Of a stretch of 50,715 nt of DNA, positions 8,351 to 19,178 are shown piece after piece. The DNA is from Oscillospiraceae bacterium (lineage in GTDB: Bacteria > Bacillota_A > Clostridia > Oscillospirales > Oscillospiraceae). The position numbers and the translations under genes were made by a program. The notes beneath the pieces are model-generated. The model was given only the letters and a program-made list of their open reading frames with translations, had not been told where the DNA came from and searched no databases. The stretch is taken from contig JAFUES010000014.1 of assembly GCA_017470325.1 (NCBI GenBank), forward strand, positions 1-50,715. Reading direction: 5' to 3'. Positions within the stretch are counted from its first letter, which is position 1. Each line of letters opens with the position of its first letter.

Positions 8351-9653
8351 CGGTATCCTCCTCGTCTTCCGCATCGGTCTCTTCACCCCGCAGGAAGTAG
8401 ATCAGGTCGCATTCCACACTGTTGGCGATGCGCACCACGTCCTCTTTTGTCACGTTCTCTGCCAGCTCTGCCAGCTCCAGGGGGCTGCAGTCGCTGCCGT
8501 CCAGGATCTGGGACAGATAAAAGCCCTCCAGATCCCCCTGGCTGTCCAGCACCGAGCGCAGATCGGAGGCCACGCCGGAGCGGGCCGCGTGCAGCTCGTC
8601 GTCGCTGACCTCTCCCCGCCGGATGGCTTCCAGTTGGGCAAAGATCTCCTCCTGGGCGGCCTCGCGCTTATCGAACTCGATGCCCGATGCCACCAGCAGC
8701 AGGCCCTTGTGGGTGTCCATCACGGAGCTGGCGTAGTAGCAGAGCTGCAGCTTTTCCCGCACGTTCATAAAGAGCTTGGAGGTGCTGCCGCTGCCGAAGA
8801 CGCAATTGAACACATACAGCGACGGCAGGTCCGGATCCTCCATGCACTCGCCCAAACGGAAGCCGATCACCAGCTTGCCCTGGGTCACATCCAGGGCCTC
8901 TTCCACAAAGCGGGGTTGCTCCTCCAGGGCGTTCATGCGCACGTCGGTGCCGATCTCATAGTCGATCTCGGCCCGGGGCATGGTCATCAGAGCGTCCCGC
9001 ATGGCGGAGACCACTTCTTTCTCCTCCGCCCGACCGCAGTAGAAGATCTCCACCGGGCAGGTCTGGAGCAGGCTCCGGTATTGCTTGGTCAGCTTCTGAT
9101 AGCGGATGGATTCACATTCCGCCTCGCTGCCGAAGCGACCCACGGCGTAGTCCTCGTAACAGCACATCTCTTCCACGCAGCGCAGCACGGAGTAGCTGCG
9201 CTTTTCGTTGATACGGCTGCGGATCACTTCCAGCATCTTTTCCCGTTCGCTGTCCACATACTGGGGCAGCAGCAGCCCGCCGCGGGTGGCGGGGGAGAGC
9301 AGGAGCTGCCCCATCAGAGCGGCAGCGTCGGTCAGTACGTTCTGACCGCCCGGGAGGAAATCCCCCTCCGGGAGACTGGCATAAAAGCCCAGGCACTGGA
9401 TCTCGCCGATGCGGCGGACCACCGGTTCGATGGCCGTGCCGTACAGCTCGTCCAGGCGGGCAGAGATGGCCTCCATGTCGGGCAGACGGGTGGTGCCGCG
9501 GCGCAGGACGTAGGGGATCAGCGCGTTCATAGCGGCAGTCTCCCGTTTCAGCTGGGTCAGCAGGGTGAGACTCAGGCAGGCGGTTTTGAATTTGTCCGAG
9601 CGCAGATGATTCAGCCATACGCCCGGCATGATCTCTGTCCGTGTCAATTCCAT
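8337..9653 (-). CDS. M16-family peptidase-like protein, YfmF type (no zinc motif)
   Basis: A 438-residue M16 homologue that pairs with the following gene. Where an active enzyme would have HxxEH it has LPDMEAISARLDELYG, so it is probably the non-catalytic subunit, as in other M16 heterodimers. The C-terminus is acidic (TDAEDEEDTD). A GGAGGTG site lies before the ATG at 9653. It is the first gene of the minus operon yfmF-yfmH-lgt-coiled-coil protein. A weak extended -10 (TGGTATATT on the minus strand, -10 at 9682-9687) precedes it. Confidence 0.86.
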   Translation of the reverse strand: MELTRTEIMPGVWLNHLRSDKFKTACLSLTLLTQLKRETAAMNALIPYVLRRGTTRLPDMEAISARLDELYGTAIEPVVRRIGEIQCLGFYASLPEGDFLPGGQNVLTDAAALMGQLLLSPATRGGLLLPQYVDSEREKMLEVIRSRINEKRSYSVLRCVEEMCCYEDYAVGRFGSEAECESIRYQKLTKQYRSLLQTCPVEIFYCGRAEEKEVVSAMRDALMTMPRAEIDYEIGTDVRMNALEEQPRFVEEALDVTQGKLVIGFRLGECMEDPDLPSLYVFNCVFGSGSTSKLFMNVREKLQLCYYASSVMDTHKGLLLVASGIEFDKREAAQEEIFAQLEAIRRGEVSDDELHAARSGVASDLRSVLDSQGDLEGFYLSQILDGSDCSPLELAELAENVTKEDVVRIANSVECDLIYFLRGEETDAEDEEDTDGEA

Positions 9654-9681
9654 GGAGCACCTCCGTTTTCTTTTTCAAATC

Positions 9682-9687
9682 AATATA
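9682..9687 (-). promoter_or_regulatory. Candidate extended -10 for the yfmF operon
   Basis: On the minus strand TGGTATATT gives an extended -10; no good -35 box lies 17 bases upstream. It is about 30 bases before the yfmF start, in the 85-base gap behind the glucan synthase gene. Confidence 0.4.
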
Positions 9688-9738
9688 CCACAAATCCCCG
9701 GAAAATGATAGACGGGAGATGCCATGGATCACATTTTT

Positions 9739-12700
9739 TTACAAAGATTTCATATTGCTCTCCGGTGGGATCGGACCGCCGTCATAGGGCTGCCCGTCCA
9801 CGGTGATGGCTGCCCCATCTACCGCGATGGTATGCTCCGTGCCCTGCGGATCGGTCCAGCGGGCTTGGTAGCGCTCCAGCCTTGGCCGGATATACAGACG
9901 CCCGCCCCGCAGCTTCAGGCCCAGCAGCTCCTGAGTGACGGCCCGGAAATACCAGCCGGCAGAGCCGGTGTACCAGGTCCAGCCCGCCATACCCTCGCAG
10001 CCGCTTGCGGTATAGACGTCTGCCGCCAGTACAAAGGGCTCCGCTTCGTAGTGGGCGGGATCGTGGTTTTCCGGCAGCAGCATGCGCAGCAGCCGCAGCC
10101 CCTCCGCCGTGCGGCCCCGGCGCAGACAGGCCATGGCCAGCCAGATGGCGCCGTGGGTGTACTGTCCGCCGTTTTCCCGAAAGCCCTCACCGTAACCGGC
10201 GATATATCCGGGGTAGGGCTCACCCTGTCCGAAGGGCGGATCAAAGAGGCGGATGAGACCGTGCTCTCCGTCCACCAGGCGGTCCAGGGCGGCGTTCAGA
10301 GCGGCGCCGGCATGAGCGTCCTCTCCGCCGCAGAGGATGGCCCAGGCCTGGGGCAGGAGATCGATCCGCTCGTCCCCGCCCAGAGGACTGCCGTCCGGCC
10401 AGTAGCCCCGGCGGTACCAGCGCCCGTTCCATGCACGCGCAGCCGCCTGAGCGGCCCGTTCGGCACAGTCCCGATAGCGCTGCGCATTAGGTTTACATAA
10501 TTTTTCAAGCAGGGAGGCAAAGTGCCCGGCGCAGTGGGCCAGGAACCAGGCCAGCCACACGCTTTCGCCGCCTGCGGCGTCCAGCCCGTCATTCCAGTCG
10601 CCGCTGCCCATAAAGGGCAGATCGTGAGGGCCAAAACCCCGGTCCATGCAGCGGTCCAGCGCCGCCCTGGCGTGGTAGAGGACGGAGGCGCTTGCCTCAG
10701 AGATCTCAGGTCGTTCATAGCGGTCTTTCTCATCATCTGTCAGCGGCAAGGAGTTTACATAATTTATCTCTTCTTCGCAGAGCGTCAGGTCTCCTGTGGC
10801 ATCCACATATTCGCACAGCGCCCAGGGCAGCCACAGCAGGTCGTCGCTGCAGCGGCTGCGGATGCCCCGGTCACCCTCCGGGTGGGGATGCCACCAGTGC
10901 ATCACGTCGCCCTCCACGTATTGGTGACGGCAGCAGTCCAGGATCTGCCGCCGGGCAAGGCTCGGATCCAGCAGAAGCATATTTACCGCGTCCTGCAGCT
11001 GGTCCCTAAAGCCGATGGCACCGCCACTCTGATAGAGACTGCTGCGGCCCCACAGGCGGCAGGCGACAGCCTGATAGGCGGCCCAGCCGTTGAGGTAGTG
11101 ATCCATGGCCCCATCGCTGCTGCTGATCTGCAGGCGGCATAGCAGGCGGTCCCAGTACCGCCTGGTATCCGTGAGAGCTTCCATGGCTCGGTCGAGTTTA
11201 CATAATTCTTTAAGCTCGCTCTCTGAGCAGCTGCCGCATACCAGGATCGTGGTCTCCCGGGCCGTCAGATGCAGGTCCATGGCCGGGGGCGTGTAAGCCG
11301 TCCGGCAAGTGGCGTGGCAGTTGGCCCCGGCGAGCAGCACCGTGCCCGGCAGATAGGCCTCCGGATTCTCCGCCCGGAACAGGCCGCCGGAGAAGGAGAC
11401 GCGCAGAGAGGCAGCGTCGGCCGCGCCCAGCAGGGGCCGCAGACACCAGCGGAGAGACAGCCCCGCAGCCCCCTCCACCACCAGGATGCGAATGTTGATA
11501 TTCATAGGGATGAAGGCACGGGTACGGATCAGCCGGCCGGCGATCTCCTTCTCCCAGCAGGCATAGCCGGGACCATAATGGACACGGCAGGGAAAGCCGT
11601 CGTTGGCCGCAAATAGACTGACGTTTTGGCCGTCCACCTCCAGCCACAGCAGCTCCGCGCCCTGGGTGTCGCGGATGTCGGCGTTGGGTGGGATCACCCG
11701 CATTTCCCGGGCGTTTTCCAGCCAGAGACCGCTCATGCCGCAGTCGGTAACGATGGCGCCCAGAGAACCGTTGCTCAGCAGCTGCTGCCAGGCGCGGGCG
11801 GGTAGTGATGAGTTTACATAATATTCAAATTCTGGTCCGTTCCAGCGGTATTCCGGCACTGTGCCTTTGCCCCGCGGCTGGCCGAGATTTGGGACCTGCA
11901 GCGGCCTGTGGACCCGGGGCAGTTCCCCGATGCAAAGCGCGGCAAGGCCCCTTATGGTCTCGTTTGCCGACAGGGGGGCGAAGTGTACGCCTGCGCTGCT
12001 GCCCAACAGAGCATCCAGGCCCAATGCGGCCAGGGCGTCGCCGATCTGCCGGTGGAAGGGCTGGCGGTATTCGCCCAGCTCGTCGGTCAGATAGACCAGA
12101 TCCGCCTCCAGCCCGCAGCTTTTCAGCAGGCAGAAACGGCGCAGCAGAGGCAGGGCCTCCGCGGCCTTGGCCTCACAGCAGATCAGCGGATGGTCACCGG
12201 AGATCCCGTAGGGCCAGAGCTCCCGGCGGGGTGGAGCGCCGTACAGGGGACGCAGCAGAGACGGCAGCATAGCCATAGCCTCCCCGATCTGCGCCGACGG
12301 CAGATCCAGATGGGCCGCCACAGCACCGACAAGGCTGCCTCGCTGAGGAGACGTCAGGATGCGCCTGGCGTCGTCCAGGGCGGATTTGGCGTCCCAGCCC
12401 AGGCAGAGGGCAAAGCGGACGGTCTCCGCCTGCTCTGCGGTCAGAGCGAGCCTTACCCGCGCGGATACCCGGGAATCGGGGAGCCCGGTCTCGCCGCCGG
12501 GCGCGGTCTCGAAATCCACCTCCCGGTCACAGATCAGGCAAAGCCACAGCTCTTTATGATCTCCCCTGCGCAGCCGGTGGAGCAGCAGGGCATTCCCGTC
12601 CCGCTTGGCTGTGATCCCCAGACGCCAGTAGGCCACATGGTTTACATAATCATTATAATCTGCCAGAATAGGGGACAGGTCCAGGCGGAGGGTATAGGTC

Positions 12701-15700
12701 CCGGCCTTTGCCGCATGAAGGCGGACAGAGCGCAGCTCACCCAGCGCGCCGGCCGCGGCACAGACGGACAGAGAGCAGTTGGCCCCGTCCGCGTCTACTT
12801 CCCAAATGCAGGCGTCTTCTGACAATTCCCAGCTTGCCGACTGTGGGACCGGTGCCAAGGGGAACTTTTTTTCACCATCCTCCAGGCTCAGCCGCAGGCT
12901 CTCGTCCTGTTCCAGCCCGCGGGGGGAGCCGTAGACGCTCAGCTGTCCGCAGCGGGCGAAGCAGTTTCCATGATTGGTTGACATAATATTATAAGCGCCA
13001 TTGGACAGCAGGCAGGCGCGTTCTGCCTGGTCCGGGGGGCCTCCCCGAAGCTGCCACCGGTCCCAAAAGCGCCGCTCCGGTTTTTCCGGTACAGGGCGCA
13101 GATCCCGGCGGATCACCGCGCCGGAGTCCGGCAGCCGCTCCTGTAAAAGCAGGGCGTAGGCAGCCATGTCGCTGCGGGAGAAAAAGCGCCGCTGGATGTT
13201 CCCACCGCAGACGGCGTTGGCCGCCGCCAGGATGCTCATGCCCACGTGGTGGGCCATATAGCACTGGACCTTTTCTCCCTCGTCCCGGCGGCAGCGGGAA
13301 GGGCTGAAATCCAGAGCCTCCATGTAGCCGAAGCGGCCCACGGCGCCGAAGCGCTCCAGACGGCGCAGGTTGCGCACCGCGCTGTGGGCATCCACGGCCA
13401 GGGCCAGAAAGCTGCTGTAGGGGGAGACTACCATGTCCGCATCCTGCCCCCGCTTCAGGCTCAGCGCACTGCAGCCGTTGGCCTTATAGCGGTAGTTGAG
13501 CATAGGGTCCAGGGCGAAAAAGGCGCTCTCGGAAATGCCCCAGGGTTTTCCGGCGAAGACCCGGCGCTTTTGCACATACACGCAGAAGCGGCTGCTCTCA
13601 CAGAGCAGGCTGCCCCGGTACAGGGGGAGGAACAGGGCGGGCATCAGGTACTCGAACATGGTGCCGGTCCAGCTGGCAAGTCCCCGATAGCCGTCCTTTT
13701 GCAGCTGGGCGCGGCTGAGCCGGCGCCAGTGTTTTTCCGGAACGTCGCCCTTGGCGATGGCCAGGTAGCTGGTGAGCATGGCCTCGCTGGCCATCAGGTC
13801 GTACCAGCCGCCGGCGCCGTGCTCGGCCTCCGCGTCGTAGCAGATATAGAACAGCGCCCGGTCCGCATCGTACAGAGGCGTGAAATCCATGGGTGTCATC
13901 AGCGTCTCCACCCGCAGGGCAAGGGCGGCCTCCCCCAGTTCTTCCAGCGCCTGACGGAGCGTGAGCAGCGAGGCGTAGAGGTTGCCGCTGTCCACGGTGG
14001 AGATGAAGGCGGGAGAAAGAGGAACAAGGCTCCGGGTATCGTACCAGTTGAAAAAGTGGCCCAGGTGTCTGGGCATGCGCTCCAGACTGTCCACCATATG
14101 AGCGATCCTCTTCAGCGCGTCCCGGGCGGGCAGCAGCTCCAGATCCACCGCGGCGATAAAGGAGCAGAGGGCCATGCCGATATTGGTGGGCGAGGTCCTG
14201 TGGGCCAGTCCCACCGGCGGCTGCTCCTGGAAATTGTCCGGGGGCAGGTAGTTGTCTTCCGGCGTGCAAAAGTTCAGATAATAGCTTAGGCTCTCTCCCG
14301 CGGCGGCGCGCAGATAGCTGCGGTCCACAGCGCTCAGCGGCGTCTCCCTGTGGGCGGGCAGTGCCAGGGCCGCGGCGGTCAGGGGAGCAAGCAGCCACAG
14401 AAGCCCTGCCGAGCGGCCGATGATGACCGGGGAGAAAAGCAAGAGCAACAGTCCCAGCAGCATGCTCTGTCCCATGGCCTTCAGGTGGGCGGGCAGTCCG
14501 CTGCCGCCCTGATCGCTCTGGGCGGCGGTCTGCCATTGGAGCAGCCGCTTATGGGATATGAGCAGCCGCCAGAGGGCCAGCGCGATGGCGGACAGGCAGA
14601 TCCAGGCCTCATAGGGCAGCAGCCACAGGCGGATGAAGGTCTGCACAATGGCGCCGCCCACGCCGGTGAGCAGCCGGGTGTAGCGCCGCAGACGGACACT
14701 CTGCCGCTGCCGCAGACTACTTTCGGCCAGGCTGATCAGCAGCCTGCTAAGCAGAGCCAGCAGCGCCGCCCAGGCGGATACCGCCAGACCGCTGCCCGGC
14801 AGGAAAAAGCCCGCCAGGATGGCAAGCAAGGTCATGGGCGCAAGCAGGCTGCGGCGGAGACTGTCGAACAGCCGCCAGCGGTCGATGGGGGAGAAGTCCC
14901 GGCAGAACATCCAGGGCAGGTTCTGCCAATCGCCCCGGACCCAGCGGTGCATGCGCCGGTAATAGGCCAGGGGCTTTGCGGGAAAGGCGTCGGAAAAGGA
15001 CACGTCTCCCGAGAAACCGCCGTGCAGGCAGGCCCCCTCCAGCGCGTCGTGGGACAGGACCCTGCCTGCGGGGATGTGGGCTTCGGAGCATTGGAGCAGG
15101 GCGCGGGCGTCCAGGATGCCCTTCCCGGCAAAGCCGGAGCTGCCGAAGGCGTCCATGTACAGCTCACTGCACAGTCCCCCGTAAGGGTCGCTGCCTCCGG
15201 CGCCGGCGAAGATCAGGGCAAAATCCGTGGCATTGGCGCTGGCAAGCTCTGTGTCCATGCGGGGCTGCAGCACAGCGTAGCCTCCGGTCACCACTCGCTT
15301 TTTCGGGTCGATCTGGGGCTTCGCCAACGGGTGGAGCATGGCGCCGATCAGCTCCCCGGCGGCGCCGGGATAGAGGCGGGTATCGCTGTCCAGGGTGAGG
15401 ATATAGCGCGTTCCCGCAAACTGCGTGCGGTTTCCGGTAAAGTGCAGCGCCGAGGGCCGGCCGCAGAGCAGCTTGGCCAGCTCCAGCAGGGCGCCCCGTT
15501 TGCGGTCCTGTCCGGTCCAGAGCTCCCCGTCGAAGCTGCGCTCCCGGGTGAACAGATAAAAGCCGCCGCCGTATTTTCGGTTCAGGTCCTCAATGCCCCG
15601 GCAGGCGTCGGACAGAATCGGCGCGTCCTCTTCCGTGCGGGCGCTGCCCGCTTCCGGCAGATCTGCCAGCAGGCCGAAGGATAGATTTTTCCCCTCCCGG

Positions 15701-16815
15701 CGGCTGGCCAGGCGCAGCTGCTCCAGGCGGGAGGCCTGCGCCGCGGCGGTGTCGGGATCGGTCAGCAGGGCGGAGACCACGCAGAGGGTCCGGCCCTCGG
15801 CGGGCACGCCCTTTTCCATATCCATCCGGGGCAGCCGCCTGGGCGGCACCAGATGAAGCAGCAGGAAATCCAGCATAGCCTTTACCAGCTCCGACACCGG
15901 CAGCAAAAGCAGAAAAGCCGCCGCGGCGCTGTGATAGACAAAGGCCGGCAGCAGCGAGAAAAACAGACTGAGCAGCAGATTGGCCGCGATATAGAGGGCG
16001 GCGCCTGGATGCCTCTTTTCTTCAAACAGGTAAAAGCCCACGTGCCGTGCTTCGACCTTGGCGGTCTTGATCAGACGCCGGGCATAGCTGTGCTCTTCCA
16101 TGCCCTGGCGCGCGGCCAGACGTTCCACCTGCCGCAGGTAGGCCTGCTGGGTCTCCCGATCCATGCGGGGATAGTCCCCGCTGGGATCGGCGGAAAGAAC
16201 GGCCCCGGTCACATCCACGCCGCGCAGCAGCTTCTCCGTATCCAGCACGGAGAACAGCCGCAGGGTACCAAACAGGGCCTCCAGGGCTGCGGCATGAGTC
16301 TCGGTCTCGGCGGCAAAGGGGAGCTTGCGGCAGACAGCTGCGATCTCGGCGATGACGGCAGCGCGCAGGGCGGCGGGGAAGAGCGCCAGCTCCGCCCGGC
16401 GCAGCACCGTCACAGACTGAAAGCCGTCCAGAAAGCGCCTGCAGCGCTCCTCTGTGACTTGGCCCTGGCCGGACTCCACCAGAGATCTGCAGAGACACAG
16501 GATCAGCAGCCCCTCGTCGCACAGCCGCAGCCGCTTCGCCTGGGACAGGGCCGCGCAGGTGGGGGCGTACTCCCGCTGCACCATATAGTAATTGTCCAGC
16601 AGCCACTCGCAGGCGGCAGGGGGATTGGGCAGAGAGCCGTAGCGCCGCTGCACCGCCTCGTGGGTCCTGCGGATGTCTCCCAGATGACGGCGCAGGAGCT
16701 TTGCACCGCTGCGCCCGCCGGCCAATTGTGTGGGGCGCAGCAGCCTGGCGGTGGAGGCGGCATAGTCATAAAGCCTGTCGTCGGAGATAAAAAGACCGGT
16801 ATTGATCATGTCCAT
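9739..16815 (-). CDS. Cyclic beta-1,2-glucan synthase-like GT84/GH94 membrane protein
   Basis: A 2358-residue NdvB/Cgs-type protein. In order: a soluble N-terminal part; two membrane segments near residues 270-325; a GT84 glycosyltransferase domain with LDSDTRLYPG near 477 and RMHRWVRGDWQ near 623; more membrane segments to about residue 815; a glucoamylase-like part (QEQPPVGLAHRTSPTNIG); and C-terminal GH94 repeats with MGSGDWNDGLD near 2073, whose aspartate matches the GH94 general acid. Related enzymes build beta-1,2-glucan on themselves, then trim and cyclise it; linear-glucan metabolism is an alternative. I start at the ATG at 16815, which has GGGAGA upstream, rather than an earlier TTG. 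Six copies of the ATTATGTNAAC motif lie inside it. It is divergent from ylxM. Confidence 0.86.
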   Translation of the reverse strand: MDMINTGLFISDDRLYDYAASTARLLRPTQLAGGRSGAKLLRRHLGDIRRTHEAVQRRYGSLPNPPAACEWLLDNYYMVQREYAPTCAALSQAKRLRLCDEGLLILCLCRSLVESGQGQVTEERCRRFLDGFQSVTVLRRAELALFPAALRAAVIAEIAAVCRKLPFAAETETHAAALEALFGTLRLFSVLDTEKLLRGVDVTGAVLSADPSGDYPRMDRETQQAYLRQVERLAARQGMEEHSYARRLIKTAKVEARHVGFYLFEEKRHPGAALYIAANLLLSLFFSLLPAFVYHSAAAAFLLLLPVSELVKAMLDFLLLHLVPPRRLPRMDMEKGVPAEGRTLCVVSALLTDPDTAAAQASRLEQLRLASRREGKNLSFGLLADLPEAGSARTEEDAPILSDACRGIEDLNRKYGGGFYLFTRERSFDGELWTGQDRKRGALLELAKLLCGRPSALHFTGNRTQFAGTRYILTLDSDTRLYPGAAGELIGAMLHPLAKPQIDPKKRVVTGGYAVLQPRMDTELASANATDFALIFAGAGGSDPYGGLCSELYMDAFGSSGFAGKGILDARALLQCSEAHIPAGRVLSHDALEGACLHGGFSGDVSFSDAFPAKPLAYYRRMHRWVRGDWQNLPWMFCRDFSPIDRWRLFDSLRRSLLAPMTLLAILAGFFLPGSGLAVSAWAALLALLSRLLISLAESSLRQRQSVRLRRYTRLLTGVGGAIVQTFIRLWLLPYEAWICLSAIALALWRLLISHKRLLQWQTAAQSDQGGSGLPAHLKAMGQSMLLGLLLLLFSPVIIGRSAGLLWLLAPLTAAALALPAHRETPLSAVDRSYLRAAAGESLSYYLNFCTPEDNYLPPDNFQEQPPVGLAHRTSPTNIGMALCSFIAAVDLELLPARDALKRIAHMVDSLERMPRHLGHFFNWYDTRSLVPLSPAFISTVDSGNLYASLLTLRQALEELGEAALALRVETLMTPMDFTPLYDADRALFYICYDAEAEHGAGGWYDLMASEAMLTSYLAIAKGDVPEKHWRRLSRAQLQKDGYRGLASWTGTMFEYLMPALFLPLYRGSLLCESSRFCVYVQKRRVFAGKPWGISESAFFALDPMLNYRYKANGCSALSLKRGQDADMVVSPYSSFLALAVDAHSAVRNLRRLERFGAVGRFGYMEALDFSPSRCRRDEGEKVQCYMAHHVGMSILAAANAVCGGNIQRRFFSRSDMAAYALLLQERLPDSGAVIRRDLRPVPEKPERRFWDRWQLRGGPPDQAERACLLSNGAYNIMSTNHGNCFARCGQLSVYGSPRGLEQDESLRLSLEDGEKKFPLAPVPQSASWELSEDACIWEVDADGANCSLSVCAAAGALGELRSVRLHAAKAGTYTLRLDLSPILADYNDYVNHVAYWRLGITAKRDGNALLLHRLRRGDHKELWLCLICDREVDFETAPGGETGLPDSRVSARVRLALTAEQAETVRFALCLGWDAKSALDDARRILTSPQRGSLVGAVAAHLDLPSAQIGEAMAMLPSLLRPLYGAPPRRELWPYGISGDHPLICCEAKAAEALPLLRRFCLLKSCGLEADLVYLTDELGEYRQPFHRQIGDALAALGLDALLGSSAGVHFAPLSANETIRGLAALCIGELPRVHRPLQVPNLGQPRGKGTVPEYRWNGPEFEYYVNSSLPARAWQQLLSNGSLGAIVTDCGMSGLWLENAREMRVIPPNADIRDTQGAELLWLEVDGQNVSLFAANDGFPCRVHYGPGYACWEKEIAGRLIRTRAFIPMNINIRILVVEGAAGLSLRWCLRPLLGAADAASLRVSFSGGLFRAENPEAYLPGTVLLAGANCHATCRTAYTPPAMDLHLTARETTILVCGSCSESELKELCKLDRAMEALTDTRRYWDRLLCRLQISSSDGAMDHYLNGWAAYQAVACRLWGRSSLYQSGGAIGFRDQLQDAVNMLLLDPSLARRQILDCCRHQYVEGDVMHWWHPHPEGDRGIRSRCSDDLLWLPWALCEYVDATGDLTLCEEEINYVNSLPLTDDEKDRYERPEISEASASVLYHARAALDRCMDRGFGPHDLPFMGSGDWNDGLDAAGGESVWLAWFLAHCAGHFASLLEKLCKPNAQRYRDCAERAAQAAARAWNGRWYRRGYWPDGSPLGGDERIDLLPQAWAILCGGEDAHAGAALNAALDRLVDGEHGLIRLFDPPFGQGEPYPGYIAGYGEGFRENGGQYTHGAIWLAMACLRRGRTAEGLRLLRMLLPENHDPAHYEAEPFVLAADVYTASGCEGMAGWTWYTGSAGWYFRAVTQELLGLKLRGGRLYIRPRLERYQARWTDPQGTEHTIAVDGAAITVDGQPYDGGPIPPESNMKSL
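10491..10501 (-). repeat. ATTATGTAAAC motif copy 1 in the glucan synthase gene
   Basis: Sense to the gene; the codons read AAA TTA TGT AAA CCT, so the motif starts at the third codon position. TTA, TGT and AAA look out of place among the GC-rich neighbouring codons. Confidence 0.7.
10753..10763 (-). repeat. ATTATGTAAAC motif copy 2
   Basis: Sense to the gene; codons AAT TAT GTA AAC TCC (second codon phase), inside the peptide INYVNSLPL. Confidence 0.7.
11196..11206 (-). repeat. ATTATGTAAAC motif copy 3
   Basis: Sense to the gene; codons GAA TTA TGT AAA CTC (third codon phase). Confidence 0.7.
11812..11822 (-). repeat. ATTATGTAAAC motif copy 4
   Basis: Sense to the gene; codons TAT TAT GTA AAC TCA (second codon phase). 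Confidence 0.7.
12640..12650 (-). repeat. ATTATGTAAAC motif copy 5
   Basis: Sense to the gene; codons GAT TAT GTA AAC CAT (second codon phase), in the peptide YNDYVNHVAY. Confidence 0.7.
12977..12987 (-). repeat. ATTATGTCAAC motif copy 6
   Basis: Sense to the gene; codons ATT ATG TCA ACC (first codon phase). Here an A at the variable base would give TAA, and the base is C instead. Confidence 0.7.
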
Positions 16816-16904
16816 TGGTGTTCTCCCGATTCTTTGTATAGTCACCAGAGATTTTTCCCAGCGCAAGAAATTCTATGCAAAGGACATCTGACAAGAAAAA
16901 ATGC

Positions 16905-16933
16905 TTGACAGCGGAGTGGGAATCGTGTATAGT
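16905..16933 (+). promoter_or_regulatory. ylxM-ffh promoter
   Basis: Consensus -35 TTGACA (16905-16910), 17 bases, -10 TATAGT (16928-16933), about 37 bases before the ylxM start. Confidence 0.85.
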
Positions 16934-16969
16934 GCGTTAAGGCAAAAAGCTTGACAGGAGGCAATTCGC

Positions 16970-17326
16970 GTGAAAGACAGCAGACTGATGCAGAGTATGA
17001 TGCTGGATTTCTACGGAGAACTGCTCACCGAGAAGCAGCGCCAGTGCTTCGATCTGCATTACAATGAGGATCTGAGCCTTTCGGAGATCGCCGAACAGAG
17101 CGGGATCTCCCGCCAGGGCGTGTGGGACAACATCCGCCGCGCCGAGGCGGCCATGAAGGACATGGAGGAGAAGACCGGGCTGATCCGGCGCTCCGTGGAG
17201 ACCCGGGAGGCGCTGGAAAAACTGCAGAAGCCCATCCGGGCGCTGCGGGAACTCAGCGCGGGACAGGCAAGGGAACTGGCCGACGAGGCCGCCCGGCAGC
17301 TGAGCGAGCTGCTGGAACGGCTGTGA
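16970..17326 (+). CDS. ylxM: YlxM/UPF0122 helix-turn-helix protein
   Basis: A 118-residue protein with a sigma-70 region-4-like helix-turn-helix: EKQRQCFDLHYNEDLSLSEI, then AEQSGISRQGVWDNIRRAE, then a leucine-rich helical tail. YlxM family members are almost always encoded just before ffh and modulate the signal recognition particle in some species. It starts with GTG at 16970, with AGGAGG upstream, and is followed by ffh after 10 bases. It has a consensus promoter of its own. Confidence 0.93.
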   Translation: MKDSRLMQSMMLDFYGELLTEKQRQCFDLHYNEDLSLSEIAEQSGISRQGVWDNIRRAEAAMKDMEEKTGLIRRSVETREALEKLQKPIRALRELSAGQARELADEAARQLSELLERL

Positions 17327-17336
17327 GGGACGGAAG

Positions 17337-18707
<1,371 letters not shown>

Positions 18708-18710
18708 TTA

Positions 18711-18772
18711 AATTCTCATGCGCCTTGCGGCGCAACATAATGTAGGAAAGCTGTGGGCGCATGGGAATTTTT
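18711..18772 (+). terminator. Hairpin with T-run after ffh (first rpsP leader hairpin)
   Basis: 14-base arms 18711-18724 and 18756-18769 pair with one G-U wobble, with a smaller stem inside the loop and TTTTT at 18768-18772. It could end the ylxM-ffh transcript or act as an attenuator between ffh and rpsP. Confidence 0.6.
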
Positions 18773-18778
18773 ACGCAT

Positions 18779-18867
18779 GCCATTCGGTTGCCCCGCAAGG
18801 GGCGAGAATGGCGCGTTTGAATCATATTTTTGCTATGGAAGCGCAGCTTTCATAGTAAACGGTTTAC
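18779..18867 (+). promoter_or_regulatory. Structured leader upstream of rpsP
   Basis: Two further hairpins precede rpsP: 18779-18785 with 18806-18812 (inner stem capped by GCAA), and 18833-18842 with 18846-18855 (one wobble). A short GTAAAC/GTTTAC repeat follows at 18856-18867. I see no clear promoter or ORF in the 216 bases between ffh and rpsP, so this may be a ribosomal-protein leader; this is inference. Confidence 0.4.
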
Positions 18868-18923
18868 AGCACGCAAGACGTGTTTGTAATAAAAGAGAGA
18901 TTTCATTTGGAGGTGAATATACA

Positions 18924-19160
18924 ATGGTCAAAATCAGACTTCGCAGAATGGGCGCCAAGAAGGCTCCTTACTACCGAATCGTCGTTGCAGATTCCCGCAG
19001 CCCCCGTGACGGTCGTTTCATCGAGGAAGTAGGCACCTATGATCCCATGGCTGACAGCGAGAAGCTGAAGGTCAACATGGAGCGTGTGCAGTACTGGATC
19101 GCCAATGGCGCACAGCCCACTGATACCGTCCGCGGCCTTCTGAAAAAGGTCGAGGCCTGA
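18924..19160 (+). CDS. rpsP: 30S ribosomal protein S16
   Basis: A 78-residue protein with the S16 signature [41 protein letters not shown], and an end in [19 protein letters not shown]16 stabilises the 5' domain of 16S rRNA during 30S assembly. The ATG at 18924 follows TTTGGAGGTG; the open frame extends upstream into the structured leader but without support. In many Firmicutes rpsP, khpA, rimM and trmD are adjacent; here khpA follows after 18 bases, but rimM-trmD are displaced by two lipoprotein genes. Confidence 0.97.
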   Translation: MVKIRLRRMGAKKAPYYRIVVADSRSPRDGRFIEEVGTYDPMADSEKLKVNMERVQYWIANGAQPTDTVRGLLKKVEA

Positions 19161-19178
19161 TAAGGAGTTTCTACCGGC

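Noticed and set aside
18753..18923. An N-terminal extension of S16 upstream of 18924
   Set aside because: It runs through the hairpins; S16 starts at MVKIRL with a strong binding site.
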